Part shown: positions 27,381 through 38,757 of the stretch, piece after piece
Position numbering within the stretch: the stretch's first letter is position 1
Layout of the letters: the number at the start of each line of letters is the position of its first letter
DNA from: Rostratula benghalensis
Lineage: Eukaryota > Chordata > Aves > Charadriiformes > Rostratulidae
Assembly (NCBI GenBank): GCA_013399305.1
Contig: VXAI01000377.1
Location: 434,001 to 498,000 of the forward strand
Direction of reading: 5' to 3'
DNA length: 64,000 nucleotides
Made by a program: the position numbers and the translations under genes
The notes under the pieces: generated by a model
What the model was told of the DNA's origin: nothing
Databases searched by the model: none
What the model saw: the letters and a program-made list of their open reading frames with translations, nothing else

Positions 27381-27586
27381 TCACAGGCTCTCTTTTATAG
27401 TCTCTGTGGTTTCCCTAATGGAGTAATTAGAGTCAGTCGAGCCTGACTGCAACACCACACCAGTAGATGCATTTGTAGTCCCAGCTGGCAGAAAGGACTC
27501 ATTCTGGTCCACCTTTGCTGGAAAAAGCTTCTTAAATCCTTCCTCTGCCAAATACAGCTCAAGACTTACAGACAGAAACGGTAGCT
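27381..27586 (-). CDS. Candidate 3'-terminal coding exon, product unknown
   Basis: On the minus strand an open frame ends in TGA at 27383-27381 and can be entered from a good splice-acceptor-like site: a T-rich tract followed by TAG, placing the exon start near 27586. From there about 67 residues are open. The first part is hydrophobic with leucines and aromatic residues, and the rest is soluble-looking, rich in S, T, N and E, with a basic FKK patch and a tail ending TIKESL. This composition looks more like a real cytoplasmic C-terminus than the other frames here. An AATAAA lies downstream on the same strand (plus 27217-27222). I do not recognise the protein and see no convincing upstream exon, so a chance frame remains quite possible. 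Confidence 0.25.
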
Positions 27587-29297
27587 CTAGTAAAAAAACA
27601 CACATCCTTGAAAAATACACTTACAGCAGAACTGTCCAGTGTTGCATCAAATGTTTTCCTCAAATCACTTAAAAAGGTTCTGTGGAAAACGATACAAAGG
27701 TAATACTTCCTGTAGAATGCATATTTCGTAGTTTGAATTCAGCCTTAAGATTGCATCTGTATTACTTAAAGTCTGCTCAGAGGAAGAGGTACAAATTATG
27801 TTTTCTAAACCCTTCAATAAAACAATACACAGTTTCTCAGTGAAAATGAGTTTTCAGCAACAGAAGTGTAATCCTTTCATGGGCAAAACCAAAGGAGAAA
27901 CTGAGATGCCATCCAGCCCTAGAACATGCACAACAGCTACACTTCTGCCTTCCTCTCAGAGGACAGCAATACCTGGGAGTACTCACAGCCAGCAAACTGC
28001 TGGTTTGCGGTCATTAGGTTAAACAATATGAAAAAAAAGCACTGAAGTCCACAAATAATTGAGTGACAAAAATCATGTTTGTATATAATTGTTAGCCAGA
28101 TTTTTTTTTAATTAATAAAAACTGTCACTTTTACTTCACAGTACTCCTTATCTGCAAATCCCTCATGTGCACTCTAAAAACTATATATATACACTATGTG
28201 AGTTTACATTAAAAGTGAAACAAGACATTTTTCTTTATATCCCTGCATCTAAGATATCTTGCTATAAACATACCTTTATATTGCCTAGCATGTGACTAAT
28301 GATATAGAAAAATCACAAAGAACTCAGATCAGGTGGAAACACTTGCAAGTTCAGGTTATAAACAATAACCTTTCACTTTTTTTCTATTAGAAAATAGACT
28401 AATTTTATTATTTCAACAAAGGCCATCCATGCTACTCTTAAATATAGCAATCCTCCAAGAAAATATTGTCCCTTTACTCATAAGCCTTTATCTGGTAGCC
28501 GCAGATGATATCACATTCACTTTTTAAATAATATTTAAAGGTCAAACCAATAAGGCATGGAAAATGTTTAACATCTTGTAAAATTCAAACAAGGCACTGC
28601 AGAAGCCACAGGGGGGTACTTGCTGAAATGATGGAGCACTTTTTAACATATTTATTCAATGATTACCAGGGGCACAATGTAATCCACTTCTAATGGAAAC
28701 CCATGGGAGGGAAGAACTCTGCTGAAAATTCATTTTAAAAGTCTTCAGAGTTTCTTCCTTATCTATTTCCAAACCATAGGAAGGAGAAGGTATAGTTCGG
28801 AATACACCTAAATTACAGTTTATTATAAAGGTGTCCAAGCTAGTTCTAAATCGCTTCAGGCAATAGGGACTTCAAGATGAGGGAGGTGACCAAGCTGGGA
28901 AGGCCAGGGGTCCACAGGGCAGACAAACCCCATTGGTCTTGGGAGATTCTTGCGGTATTTGGAGCACCGCTTCCAAGATGGGTAGTTTCTCAGACAGGAT
29001 AAAACTCTTCCTAGGTACCTATCTTAGCAACTCAGTCTCACTGGATGATTGTAACTTTATTCTGTAGGCTATCACCTCCTGATTGAAGAGCATAAAATGG
29101 AGACAGGATACAGTGTTGATTTTTCTGGTTCTGATTGGTGGGATTTACCAATGCAAATCTTTAGTCAGCCTGTATCAGCCACTGCCAAGGTGATCCAATC
29201 TACACGTAGATGTAACAAACAGGCAGATATTAAATTACAAGCCTGTTTCTATTTGAGATTAAGTGTGTGAATCTTCTTCTCTGTCATAAATTTGTTT
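27587..29297. other. Unique noncoding DNA, nothing certain
   Basis: No repeat or gene was recognised with confidence. The minus-strand frame at 28656-28838 follows an AG but has no good donor. The part from about 28840 to 29240 is richer in G and C than its surroundings and could be an old LTR or DNA-transposon relic, but no termini or family were recognised. Confidence 0.4.
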
Positions 29298-29383
29298 AGG
29301 TTAGAAAGGACAACAGGGGAGCATATAACCTGCTACTCTAAGGGTCTCAATGAAGCTGCTCAGGGCTTTATCCAGACCATTAT
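29298..29383 (-). mobile_element. Old, diverged CR1 LINE fragment
   Basis: The antisense order AGGTTAGAAAGGAC, then CCTGCT, then GCTGCTCAGGGCTTTATCCAG matches the CR1 3' region with many substitutions and small gaps. The 3' tail is not preserved. Divergence suggests an older insertion than the copies at 36 and 56-57 kb. Similarity is judged by eye only. Confidence 0.5.
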
Positions 29384-31212
29384 TTATGGTCTGCCATGCC
29401 AAGTTCTAGGTGTTCAGTCCACAACAGCAGTTCCTGAAGCCATAAATTCCTATGCACATACATTCCCATGTGCATAAAGAGCATTAAACACGTTGAAAGA
29501 AAATGCATCAAAACCAGCAGTGTCTCAGAGGCATGTTTTGAAGTCAGCACCTTTCACCCATGTAAGAAACACAGCTTTCGGTTCTTCTGAGAAGAAGCAT
29601 GTAAATCTGTTTTCTTTCTCCATGCATGGATTATTGCTGCAATCTGTAAAGCACTACATATGAGGTGTCAGGCATTCCTCTGATCACAGACATTGAAGAG
29701 GGAAACAGACCTGTGTCTCATCAGAAGTTGCATCTTGCTGGAACACCACATAGGATGCCAAGCCTGCAGGAGATACACATGGGCCAGCAGAAGGGCACCC
29801 CAGTGCTGATGAGAGACAACAGCCAACCTTCTCCGTCCTTTCAAAGCCAAGATAGTTTTGCCCCACTGGAAGAATAACTTCTGGATGCCAAAGTTAGGGG
29901 GCAGCTCCCAGGGGCAACAACAGGTTTTGTCTGCCAAATATTTTCCACTATGGCGATCTGAGCACTTTTCCAGATCCCTGTAATTCTGGGCATAAACTCT
30001 ATTTTGAGGTACTAATTAAGAGGGTGCTTCAGCACACTTTCTCCCAGCACCAACTTAAACAAATGCCCAAGGTACTGTTCAGAAATGCATTGATTTTTAA
30101 TGGTGAGGTAAGAAAAGAAAGCCTTCACGACAACACAGTTATGTTCTTCATTGAGAATTTATACATAGACCCTGGAGGAAAAACAAAGAGCATAGTAGGA
30201 AAGCAAAACTTGACTTCCATTAATGCTGCCACATGATCTAACATTTCTAAGTTCACCTTTATGCTCGATACACTAAGACTTTGGAATGCATGGGCATATA
30301 AGCCTATAACACAGAGACTTATGTAAGATATTTATGAGAACTTGTATGCTATTTATATATGTGCTGAATTATGTTAATATATATGATAGTCATGAGAATT
30401 TATGTACTCAAATATTGTTGCCATGGTTTACTAACAAATAGTTAACATTTGTATCCATCCTATTACAGCAGAACTGCACTGCACTTACTTCAGGAGAAAA
30501 CTGTCTCCAGATAGATGGGTAATAACCAGACTACTTTCTTGAAAATCCCTTCTAGCAGGGTGTTTGAGAATTTCTGTTGAGTAATATTTATCAGTTTTTG
30601 CAGAGTCACCCCCCTGTTCCTGGAGTATCCTGCTCTGAGTTTGATTGATGGAGTTAATTATTGTGCCAACATTATCTCACAACAGCAGTACAACTTTCTG
30701 CATAGCTTGTTGTTATCATGGGTATTGACAGTTCAAATACCAGCAAAGGCACAATTTTTATATCCTCAGAATGTTAAAATATAAATAAATCCCTCCTATC
30801 CATGGTTAGTCTGAGACAAATTCTCCTTCTACAGAGATCTTAAATATTATATTTATCATAATTTTTAAAACATACAAACCTCCATCTTATTCAAAAAGCA
30901 TCAGAAATTCTTTGCTCATTTACAGTTTTGTTAGTTTCCCTGCTTACTTAAATTGAATGCTCACGTGAGAGGACACACAGTATGCAGAGTATATTGAAGA
31001 TATTTAGTTCTGAAAACAAAGGTAGCCTGTGAGCTTCTCATTCACTGATTGACAGATACATTTTTTATTCTAGACCTCATCTTGTTTTCCCTAGGATCCT
31101 CACTTCCAGCCCTAGCAAGAGCTCCACGTCCTCTCTGGAGCTTTCCTGGTGTGGTCAACACCACTAGTGTCACCAGCTGTAGCTATCAGCAAGGATTATA
31201 GAAGCCACAGGG

Positions 31213-31227
31213 AAAAAAAAAAAAAAA
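31213..31227 (+). repeat. A15 homopolymer
   Basis: Fifteen consecutive A; no retroposon body was recognised next to it. Confidence 0.9.
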
Positions 31228-33115
31228 CAAACAGCTTTTCCAATGACTAAGACTTCACCAATGGACATTATAGGACAAAGATAATGACCTGGAATCCCAA
31301 TGCAGTTAAGGACCCACAAGTAGCATGTTTTGACTAGTGATTTACATCATGAGGTCAGAAGTTCGACGGAAAATTGCGGGAAACAACATATGGTATCATT
31401 TCAGAGGTGCTGCTTCTGGGATCCAAATAAGTGATCAACGTAATTTTCACACATCATTGGTACAAATTGATCCAAGTCTATCTAAACCAACTACAATTTC
31501 TATTTAAGAATCAGTAATAAGTAACCTACATTTGTAGCTTTCCTGCACAGCAGTTTTAATGTCTAATGCCATTTCTCTTAATTATGACATTTTCTCGTAT
31601 TATGAGAAATGGTGGAAGGGGCACTGAGGTGAATTATTTTTTGCAAGGTATCTCCAGAAGTGAGAATCCAGTGCATACATGCAGAGTAATCTCAATTTTT
31701 ATACATTTAGCCCATAAGACAATGATGTGTTTTTATAGACCCTATAAAGCAACTAAAAATGGCCCAGGTTTTGAAATACAAAGCCTGTTTACTGTTATGG
31801 ACAAACACTTCCTTAAAACAGGTACGTTAAAATTTACTAAAGATATACAGAAGAGGAAGAGACAGATGAATATTTTAAATATACATTAGAAACTGTACTT
31901 CAATATATTCCTTTTCTCCTTCCCTTTCACCACAAAATTTACAATGAGACTCTATTGCTTGACAGGCTTCTAGATATGAAAGATAATACACTAACAGCTA
32001 CTTTGCCAAAGAAGAAAATACATCAGTGGAAGAGGTCTGAATCTCCTGTTAGTACTTGTAATCCTGTTCTGGAAAAACAACATTTAAAAACAGACAGAAG
32101 AAACAGCACAGCAGACGACACCACTTCTGAAGAGGCAGAAAGAGAATAGATATTCTGATCAGCCACTCCTGGGCTCTTTATCTGTGTTTCCACCTTTTCA
32201 GTCATGAGAGTTTCTCAGCAGCACTGGAAGGAAGAGAAAAGTGAACAGCTGAATTACAAATTTATTTTTTCAGGTCATCATCTTTGTCTTCTCAACTCAA
32301 CGCAATGTTGTTTATTTCTTCTGCTGGTAAGCAGCTCTCTCATTCTACTTGGCTTTGTCAATATAGTCATATTATCTTTCAGAAATAAGAGGATGGCAGA
32401 TTGATTTCTAGAAAGTTGTTTAATGGATTAATAAAACAAGTTGATATCCAAGCTTCAATCCTTAAAAACCTTTTTCTAAACAAACAACAGAACTCTCTCC
32501 TTGTGAGCTTGTCCACTAACTGGATCTACTCTGCTGTATTAATATCATTCCAATAGTTTCCAAATGCTCTTTAGTGCTGTTTTCAAGTCACAGTCAAAAC
32601 GTGATACTTGGATTAAGTTCATCAGTTCTGAAGCCAGTGGGGTCTTGTCCCATAGGGGAGGCAGTAAGGAAGCAAGAGATGGAATGACAGACACTGTTTA
32701 CACACTCCTTCACTTTTTCTTACAAAGCAGCCAAAATATGCAGTGTGTGGACATCTCAGTTTGGCACCAGTCTTCTAAGTAACCTGTGGGCCTCTCAGCA
32801 CAGGATATTGTAATTCCTGCTAGTTTATGTGGCTTGACAGTGACTGTAAAAGTTCATAGAAGACATAGCAGATTATTAAATACAAAATGAAAATACACTT
32901 AGGTCAAAGAGTCCCTGAACTGCAAATTGTTAACAGCTGGCAGATTCCTCTAAGGAAATCACACTAAAAGCTTGCCTGCTTAGTCTGTTTTAAACCCAAG
33001 CATCATCTAGTAGTCATTTCAAATACAGAGCTGGATGGACAAATACCTCATCTGGTCAAGCTGCTAATTTGTTATAGTGGAAAAAAACATCCTAGAATAG
33101 TCTCCAAAAGCGAGG

Positions 33116-33161
33116 GTGTTGTTGGGATTGGTTTGGGTTTGGGTGTTTGTTTTTTTTTTTT
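33116..33161 (+). repeat. T/G-rich tract
   Basis: Repeated GGTTT and GGGTTT units followed by a T run, in the same style as the tract at 470-624. Confidence 0.75.
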
Positions 33162-34083
33162 CTAATAAACCAAAGAAAATACAGGGTGATCTACAGATGA
33201 GCACCACAATCTTATATCTTTCAAAAACTGGTTAGAATGGGTAATGGGAAAATATAAGGACACGAACAGTTTCTTAAAATCCTGGATCTCTTCCCTAACC
33301 AGACAGACTGCCAGCCTCCTACCTCAAAGCATTTCTCAATTTTTATTTCATGCCCTTGGAAGAAAAACCAACCATTTTGTCTCCATTTCTCTCACCTTAA
33401 TTAGTATTTTTGTCTCCTCCCTCCCCCCTTCCCCATATGGAAAGTACAATGGTGGTTACAAACGCAAGCACATTCACTTTTAAATGCATTTTGAGAAGTT
33501 AAAATTGTGCTGACTATTCCAAAGGGAAAAGATGGCCTGAGCTGGCAAGTTCAGGGTTCTGTTGGGGTCTTAGTAGATGACTAAATTATTTCTTCTTACT
33601 CTTTTAAAAAGTATTATTTTGTTTGTTCTCTGCCATAAAAAAATAATAATCAAACTATGTATTCAAGATACTCCCACACCCAGGTCTTTGCTATTGATTG
33701 TGAAAACTTAAATAGCCGTTCCAGGGATTGTCTGTGCAGTACCCAGTCAAATGGATATCTGGGCTTGTAGACAATGATGTTATTAGCAACAGACTAGATC
33801 TTAGCAACAGTTTACATTTTCATGCATCACCAGAGTTGATGCAAGGAGCAATCAAATTCCTTCCTCTTTCAGAAAGGAAACTGGCATCATGATTTCTTCC
33901 TCACTGAGGCAAGAGTTCCAGTTCTCTGTGTTATGAGCCCTTTTCAGACAAATCCAATCTTATCTGGATTTTACTAGAGCCTCCCTTAAGTTTCATTTTA
34001 TTCCTTGCTTCCATAGAAATACCCATTCACCAAGATACCATTATTATAAATACAAACCTAATTTTAAACATCGTCTCAACTCC

Positions 34084-34124
34084 TGGTTTTGGTTTGGGTT
34101 TGTGTGTTTTGTTGTCTTTTGTTT
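34084..34124 (+). repeat. T/G-rich tract
   Basis: Repeated GGTTTT, GGGTTT and GTGT units; low complexity, same style as 33116-33161. Confidence 0.7.
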
Positions 34125-36151
34125 AAATCTAAAGGGAAAAAAAAATCACAATGAAATCTATCGAACTTAGAATAGCTTGCTGTTATTTTTCTTAGAACAT
34201 ATTAAATAAATTTACTCTAATTTATCTACAAGGCTTTGCAGTTCAAAGAGCAAAAATGTGACTGCTCCAGATGTCAGACCTAGTGGACATATACAACTTG
34301 TCTGCTAGGTGTGCACAGCAAATGTAGCACAACTGACAAGTAACTCATGGTGCAGCACAGTGCTGCATCGCACATACAGCCAGTGTTTTGCACACCTGCC
34401 ACGTCTCCTTCAAATAAGCTCTACTGGGGAAAAAATGGAAATGGTACGTTTGCTTCATTAACTGTTAATTCAATTCACTAATGTACATTTTTTGAAGGAT
34501 TTGTAGTGCATTCATTGCACTGTTAAGACATTTTGCCTTCTGTTTTGTTCAAGCTTCTGCTTCTTGTGAAGTAAGCTCTGTTAAAGTGACTGAATAGTAA
34601 AATTTTTAGAAGTACCTACATTTTTTCAGTAAGATCTACTGTGTGGTTAAACTTCACTGCTTATTTGCATGATTTTTACAATGAAAGTGTCCTCAGAATG
34701 TTGGCTGACTTTGCTACGTGAGCTAATCATGTGGCTAATCTAGCTCTCATCTGACCTTGATTTAGTAAAACCACAATATTGCAAAGAAATTGGGTCCTCT
34801 GGAGGATTTTATCAGACTTACAAATCATTATTGCTACCTACTTTTTCACTTTGCAAAAGGATTGAAAGGTTATTGGATACTGCATTCATATTCTGCTTCT
34901 CACAATCACCTCTTTCTCCTCTCTGATTATGAGTTTTCAGCCAAGCATTTTGTGTCGATTTTTTTTCCTTCTCACTGAGGATTTCAAAATAGTCTTGGGA
35001 AAAACATTTATTTTTAGTAAGGTTTTCATTAAAAGACTCAGTTACAGGCAAGCATACCATAATAAAACTATGAAGACACAAGTCCACACAACCAGGTCAT
35101 AAGCTACTCCCATGACTCTCCCAATCTTGAAACTTTTTATCGCAAGAATGTGGGGAAAGAGAATTTGCTCTTTAATTATAATACAAACAAACATTCAACT
35201 GTGCCCTAATCTTTCTTCCATGAATATTTATACCCTAACAAGCATCAGTTCAAAGGGAAGAAAGGGATGGGACAGGTTCACATGGGACAGGAGCTCTTGT
35301 GAACTCCAGAATGAGCACTTAAAAGCCCTACATATAGAAGCCACAAAGAGAATAACTGGTGCTGAGAGAATTGGATATGGAGTACAGTAAGTGTTACTTA
35401 ACCCCCAGTGTTTCACTTTAACCAAAGTTCCCTCTCACATTACAGCTGAGAGGTTGTGGAGACTACACCAATCTGATGTGCTGCAGAAGTAACTTTACTG
35501 ATCTTCTCCCACCAGAAGTCCCCACGCTCGGGCTCTTTGCTAAAGATTTATGTAACAGAGGGTAGAGGAGCTATTAAGATGCTTTAGAAATCATTTCAAA
35601 CTAGGACCTTTTTTTGAACTTGTGGTGATGAATGTGAACTGAGAGATGCTAAGGTTCACCCTCCCATGACGATAATCCTCTTGGAAACCCTACCAGTATT
35701 CCTCCATGCCTCAGGCAGGTGACAGTTGCAGTGATGACATGCGGTGTCACACTATCAAAGTTGGAAAAGTAACTTGGCACTGGAGGGCAATCTTTAGGCT
35801 TGAATCAGGGTAGTATAAGCCCCTGTATATTCCAAATGCTTTATTACACAGATGTTTGTCCTTTAAGTACAGTGTGAGTATCACTCCCTTACAGCAGTGT
35901 TCTGGTTTACCTGGATAATTTGCCACATACAACACATAAAAGTTACTGGAGAGAATACTAATTATTGAAAATAAGCACCCCAAAACATGCTAGAATAAAG
36001 AGAAGGGTGCAGTAAGAGCTTAATCTGCTTACACTTGATTATTATGAAGCAATTAATTTTTAACATGGCAATCCTTTCATCTTCTCAGAATGACAGAATG
36101 GCAGGGGTTGGAAGGGACCTCTGGAGATCATCTAGTCCAAGACCCCCACAC

Positions 36152-36361
36152 CTATAAAGCAGGCTCACCTAGAACAGGTTGGACAGGAGTGCATCCAGGT
36201 GGGTTTTGAATATCTCCGGAGTAGGAGACTCCACTACCTCTGGGCAACCTGTTCCAGTGCTCTGTCACTTTTGAAGTAATGAAGTTTTTCCTCATGTTTA
36301 GATTGAATTTCCCATGTTCTAGTTTGTGCCCATTACCTCTTGTCCTGTCACCAGGCACCAC
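36152..36361 (-). pseudogene. CR1 reverse-transcriptase C-terminus, last segment
   Basis: The minus-strand frame contains the conserved CR1 string [12 protein letters not shown] and then VTEHWNRLP, characteristic of the end of the CR1 second open reading frame. After the LP motif the frame departs from the family (GSGVSYSG instead of the usual EVVESPS pattern), showing a frameshift. Dead remnant; no function expected. Confidence 0.85.
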
Positions 36362-36407
36362 TGAAAAGAGTCTGGCCTCAATTTCTTGACATCCATCCTT
36401 TAGAAAT

Positions 36408-36842
36408 TTATAAGCATTGGTAAGATCCCCTCTCAGTCTTGTCCAGGCTAAACAGACTGAGAACTCTTAGCCTTTCCTCATTAGAGAGATGCTTCATTCC
36501 ACTGATCATCTTTTTAGCCTTCTGTTGGACTCTCTCCAATAGTTCCATGTCCTTGAACTGAGAGGTCCAGAACTGGGCACAGTACTCCATATGTGGCCAC
36601 ACCAGAGCAGAGGAGAGTGGGAGGATGACCTCCCTCATCTGCTGGCCATGCTTTTTAACATGCCCCAGGTGACCATTAGCCTTCTTGGCCACAAGGGCAC
36701 ATTGCTGCCTCATGGTCTTCCTGTTGTCCACCAGGACTCCTTGGTCCTCCTCCACAGAGCTGCTTTCCAGCAGGTCAGCCCCTAACCTGTGCTGGTGCAG
36801 GGGGTTATTCCTCCCTGTGCTATGCCTGGTGTCTTGCCTCAA
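36408..36842 (-). pseudogene. CR1 reverse-transcriptase fragment downstream of the palm
   Basis: A 144-codon minus-strand frame carries successive CR1 motifs: GRNNP near residue 11, LLESSSVEEDQGVLVD, QCALVAKKANG, REVILPL, then HMEYCAQFW and LLERVQQKAKKMI, and LFSLDK near the end. This is the part after the catalytic palm. The frame breaks before the next conserved segment, which continues in another frame at 36361-36152. Upstream catalytic motifs are absent because of 5' truncation. Confidence 0.9.
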
Positions 36843-37907
36843 ACTAAGAGCAGCCAGTTTGATAGCATATTTCTCTCCATCTATTTAACTTTTTGCCAGG
36901 AAAAAAAAACAAAACCAAAACCCACACACACTCCTATGGGGCCTTGTAGGTACAGGTAAACCTGCTTCAGGTCCCCATAAATATTGGGCTTGATGGTCTT
37001 TTTATTTATTTCAGTGTAAACTCACACGAGGCATACTCAGAAACCAATAGAAAAGCTGCTCTGAAGTAACTGGTAAGAGATATAGTAAAATAGAAAAAGC
37101 AATATGGAGAGCCACATTGATTAATACAGAAGTTAGGTCAGAAAGCTCAGATAATATGTATTAATCAGTCAAGTTATCTCAGTCACCTTGAGATGACAAG
37201 CCACGTTTAAACTTTTTCTTCTTTCTCAATGCCACAACGTCCGCACAAACCATCTCTGCCTTTCACTGCTCTGAAGATGTGACCAAAGCAGATTTCTGTT
37301 TGAGCTGCAATTCCACATTAGCAAACTCAGTTTACAAAAAAGTTACTATACATCCAATCCAAAAATCTCTTTCCCCGAGTAAAAAACAAAAGTTTGTTCT
37401 AAAATTTTCAGCACTTAGATATTTTTAAATGTGCCTGCCTAAACCACTCCATTTGCAGTGGACAAAGAATCACCATTAAATACATCTACCATTTCAGCCT
37501 GCTTCTTTCACCAGCCTCCAAATAAGCATGCCTACAAAACAGAAAGCAAAGGGGCTTTTCAGCATGTTATCATGATCGTGAAACTAGATCTACACAAATG
37601 CAAAGCAACATAGTAAAATGTTCTCACCATTATTTAGATTTCTATTTAGTACTGTGTACACAAAGAACAAAATTGCTTTTACTGTATCTACAAGCAAACA
37701 CATTCCCATTTAATTTTTACTACATCTATGTTCTTTTAAATTCTAATACATATTTACGTAGGTAATTAAGCATAGTGGCTTAAAAAAAAAATTAAATGGC
37801 AATTATCAGCTGGAATTATTCCCAGAAGTAATTTCTAAAATCTGGGGCACTGCATTTGACTAAGTTTCAGTAGTACTATATAGTTTCCTATATAAAAACA
37901 TTCTCTC

Positions 37908-37944
37908 TATATATACACACTGTATATATATTTATATATATATA
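37908..37944 (+). repeat. TA-rich microsatellite
   Basis: Interrupted TA dinucleotide repeat, self-complementary and able to form hairpins. Confidence 0.8.
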
Positions 37945-38711
37945 AAACTATACAGTTTTGGGGTTTTTTTTTGTCTAGAGGTAGCTCACAAATCTGTTTG
38001 ATCCAGATGAAACTGCTATGATAAACACAAACTGTGGCTTTTTGCAACTTGTACTGCTCCTCCAGCACTTTCAGAGGAAGTCTGGCAATCAAGCTGAGAC
38101 TGCAAATATCCAAGTGAAAGGCCCACTCCAGTTTGGAAAAAAAATGCCAAAAATTACAACACTTGCACCAAGACTGCATACAAGAACCATACAGCCTAAA
38201 TTATTCTAAGTTATGAGGAACTGAAATTCCCTTTACTTGCATGCACATGAAAAACCTCTTCCTTCACTGAAATGGAAGATAAACTACTGTAGATGTATCT
38301 TTAATCTTGACATTCATAGCTGATAGCCAACTAAAAATATTTGATTCATCTACATGTCTTAAAATGGTTGGGCACTTCTTCAGCAGCATTTTTAGCAACC
38401 AACTTTTACTTGGAAAAGTAAATTTTGTCCCAACATCCTAATGTTAATAATAAACCTAATTTAATTATTAAATCTGGAAAACATTGAAAGTTCTCCTGCA
38501 ACGTGGGACAAAGACACCACAGTTTAGGAAGTCATCAATGGTCACAAAGCAGGAGCCAAATTAACAATATAGACAGAAAAATAATAACAAACAGAAAGTA
38601 AGCACACAGTCCATTGCTGAACGCTCTTGAAAAGCTACTGCTGGTAGAAGCAAGAGCTCAATGCCTCAATATGATTCAGTGAAAAACCCCAGAAGAACTA
38701 ATTTTAAAAGT

Positions 38712-38757
38712 TGGGGAGGGGTGGCTTTTTTGGTTTGCTGTTTTGGGGTTTTTTTTC
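38712..38757 (+). repeat. T/G-rich tract
   Basis: Alternating T and G runs including GGGGAGGGG near its start and TTTTGGGG followed by eight T. Same style as 470-624. Confidence 0.7.

Larger units (their letters stand above)
29384..36089. other. Unique noncoding DNA with simple repeats
   Basis: About 6.7 kb without a supported gene. It holds an A15 run (31213-31227) and T/G tracts (33116-33161, 34084-34124). Two frames are slightly coding-like in composition: 29665-29877 plus (polar, ends at TAA), and 31966-32149 plus (highly charged, with an acceptor-like CAG at its start). Neither resembles a family I know. Confidence 0.45.
36090..36846 (-). mobile_element. CR1 LINE, 5'-truncated copy
   Basis: About 750 bases of CR1 in minus orientation. 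The 3' end lies near 36090 with a decayed repeat tail (CAGAATGACAGAATGG on the plus strand) and the GTTGGAAGGGACCTCTGG box. The body encodes the end of the CR1 reverse-transcriptase protein in two frames, so the copy has at least one frameshift. Sequence beyond about 36846 no longer matches, which marks the 5' truncation usual for this family. Confidence 0.92.

Noticed and set aside
28656..28838. Minus-strand frame after an AG that might be an exon
   Set aside because: The pyrimidine tract is poor and no consensus donor follows; not supportable alone.
29665..29937. Overlapping plus and minus frames, the plus one polar and coding-like
   Set aside because: No motif, no convincing splice sites and no family match from memory; the pair of opposite frames suggests chance absence of stops.
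31360..31385. GTTCGA string suggestive of a tRNA T-loop
   Set aside because: No matching A box, cloverleaf arms or acceptor stem around it.
36591..36888. Plus-strand frames of 64 and 67 codons
   Set aside because: Antisense of the CR1 fragment at 36408-36842.
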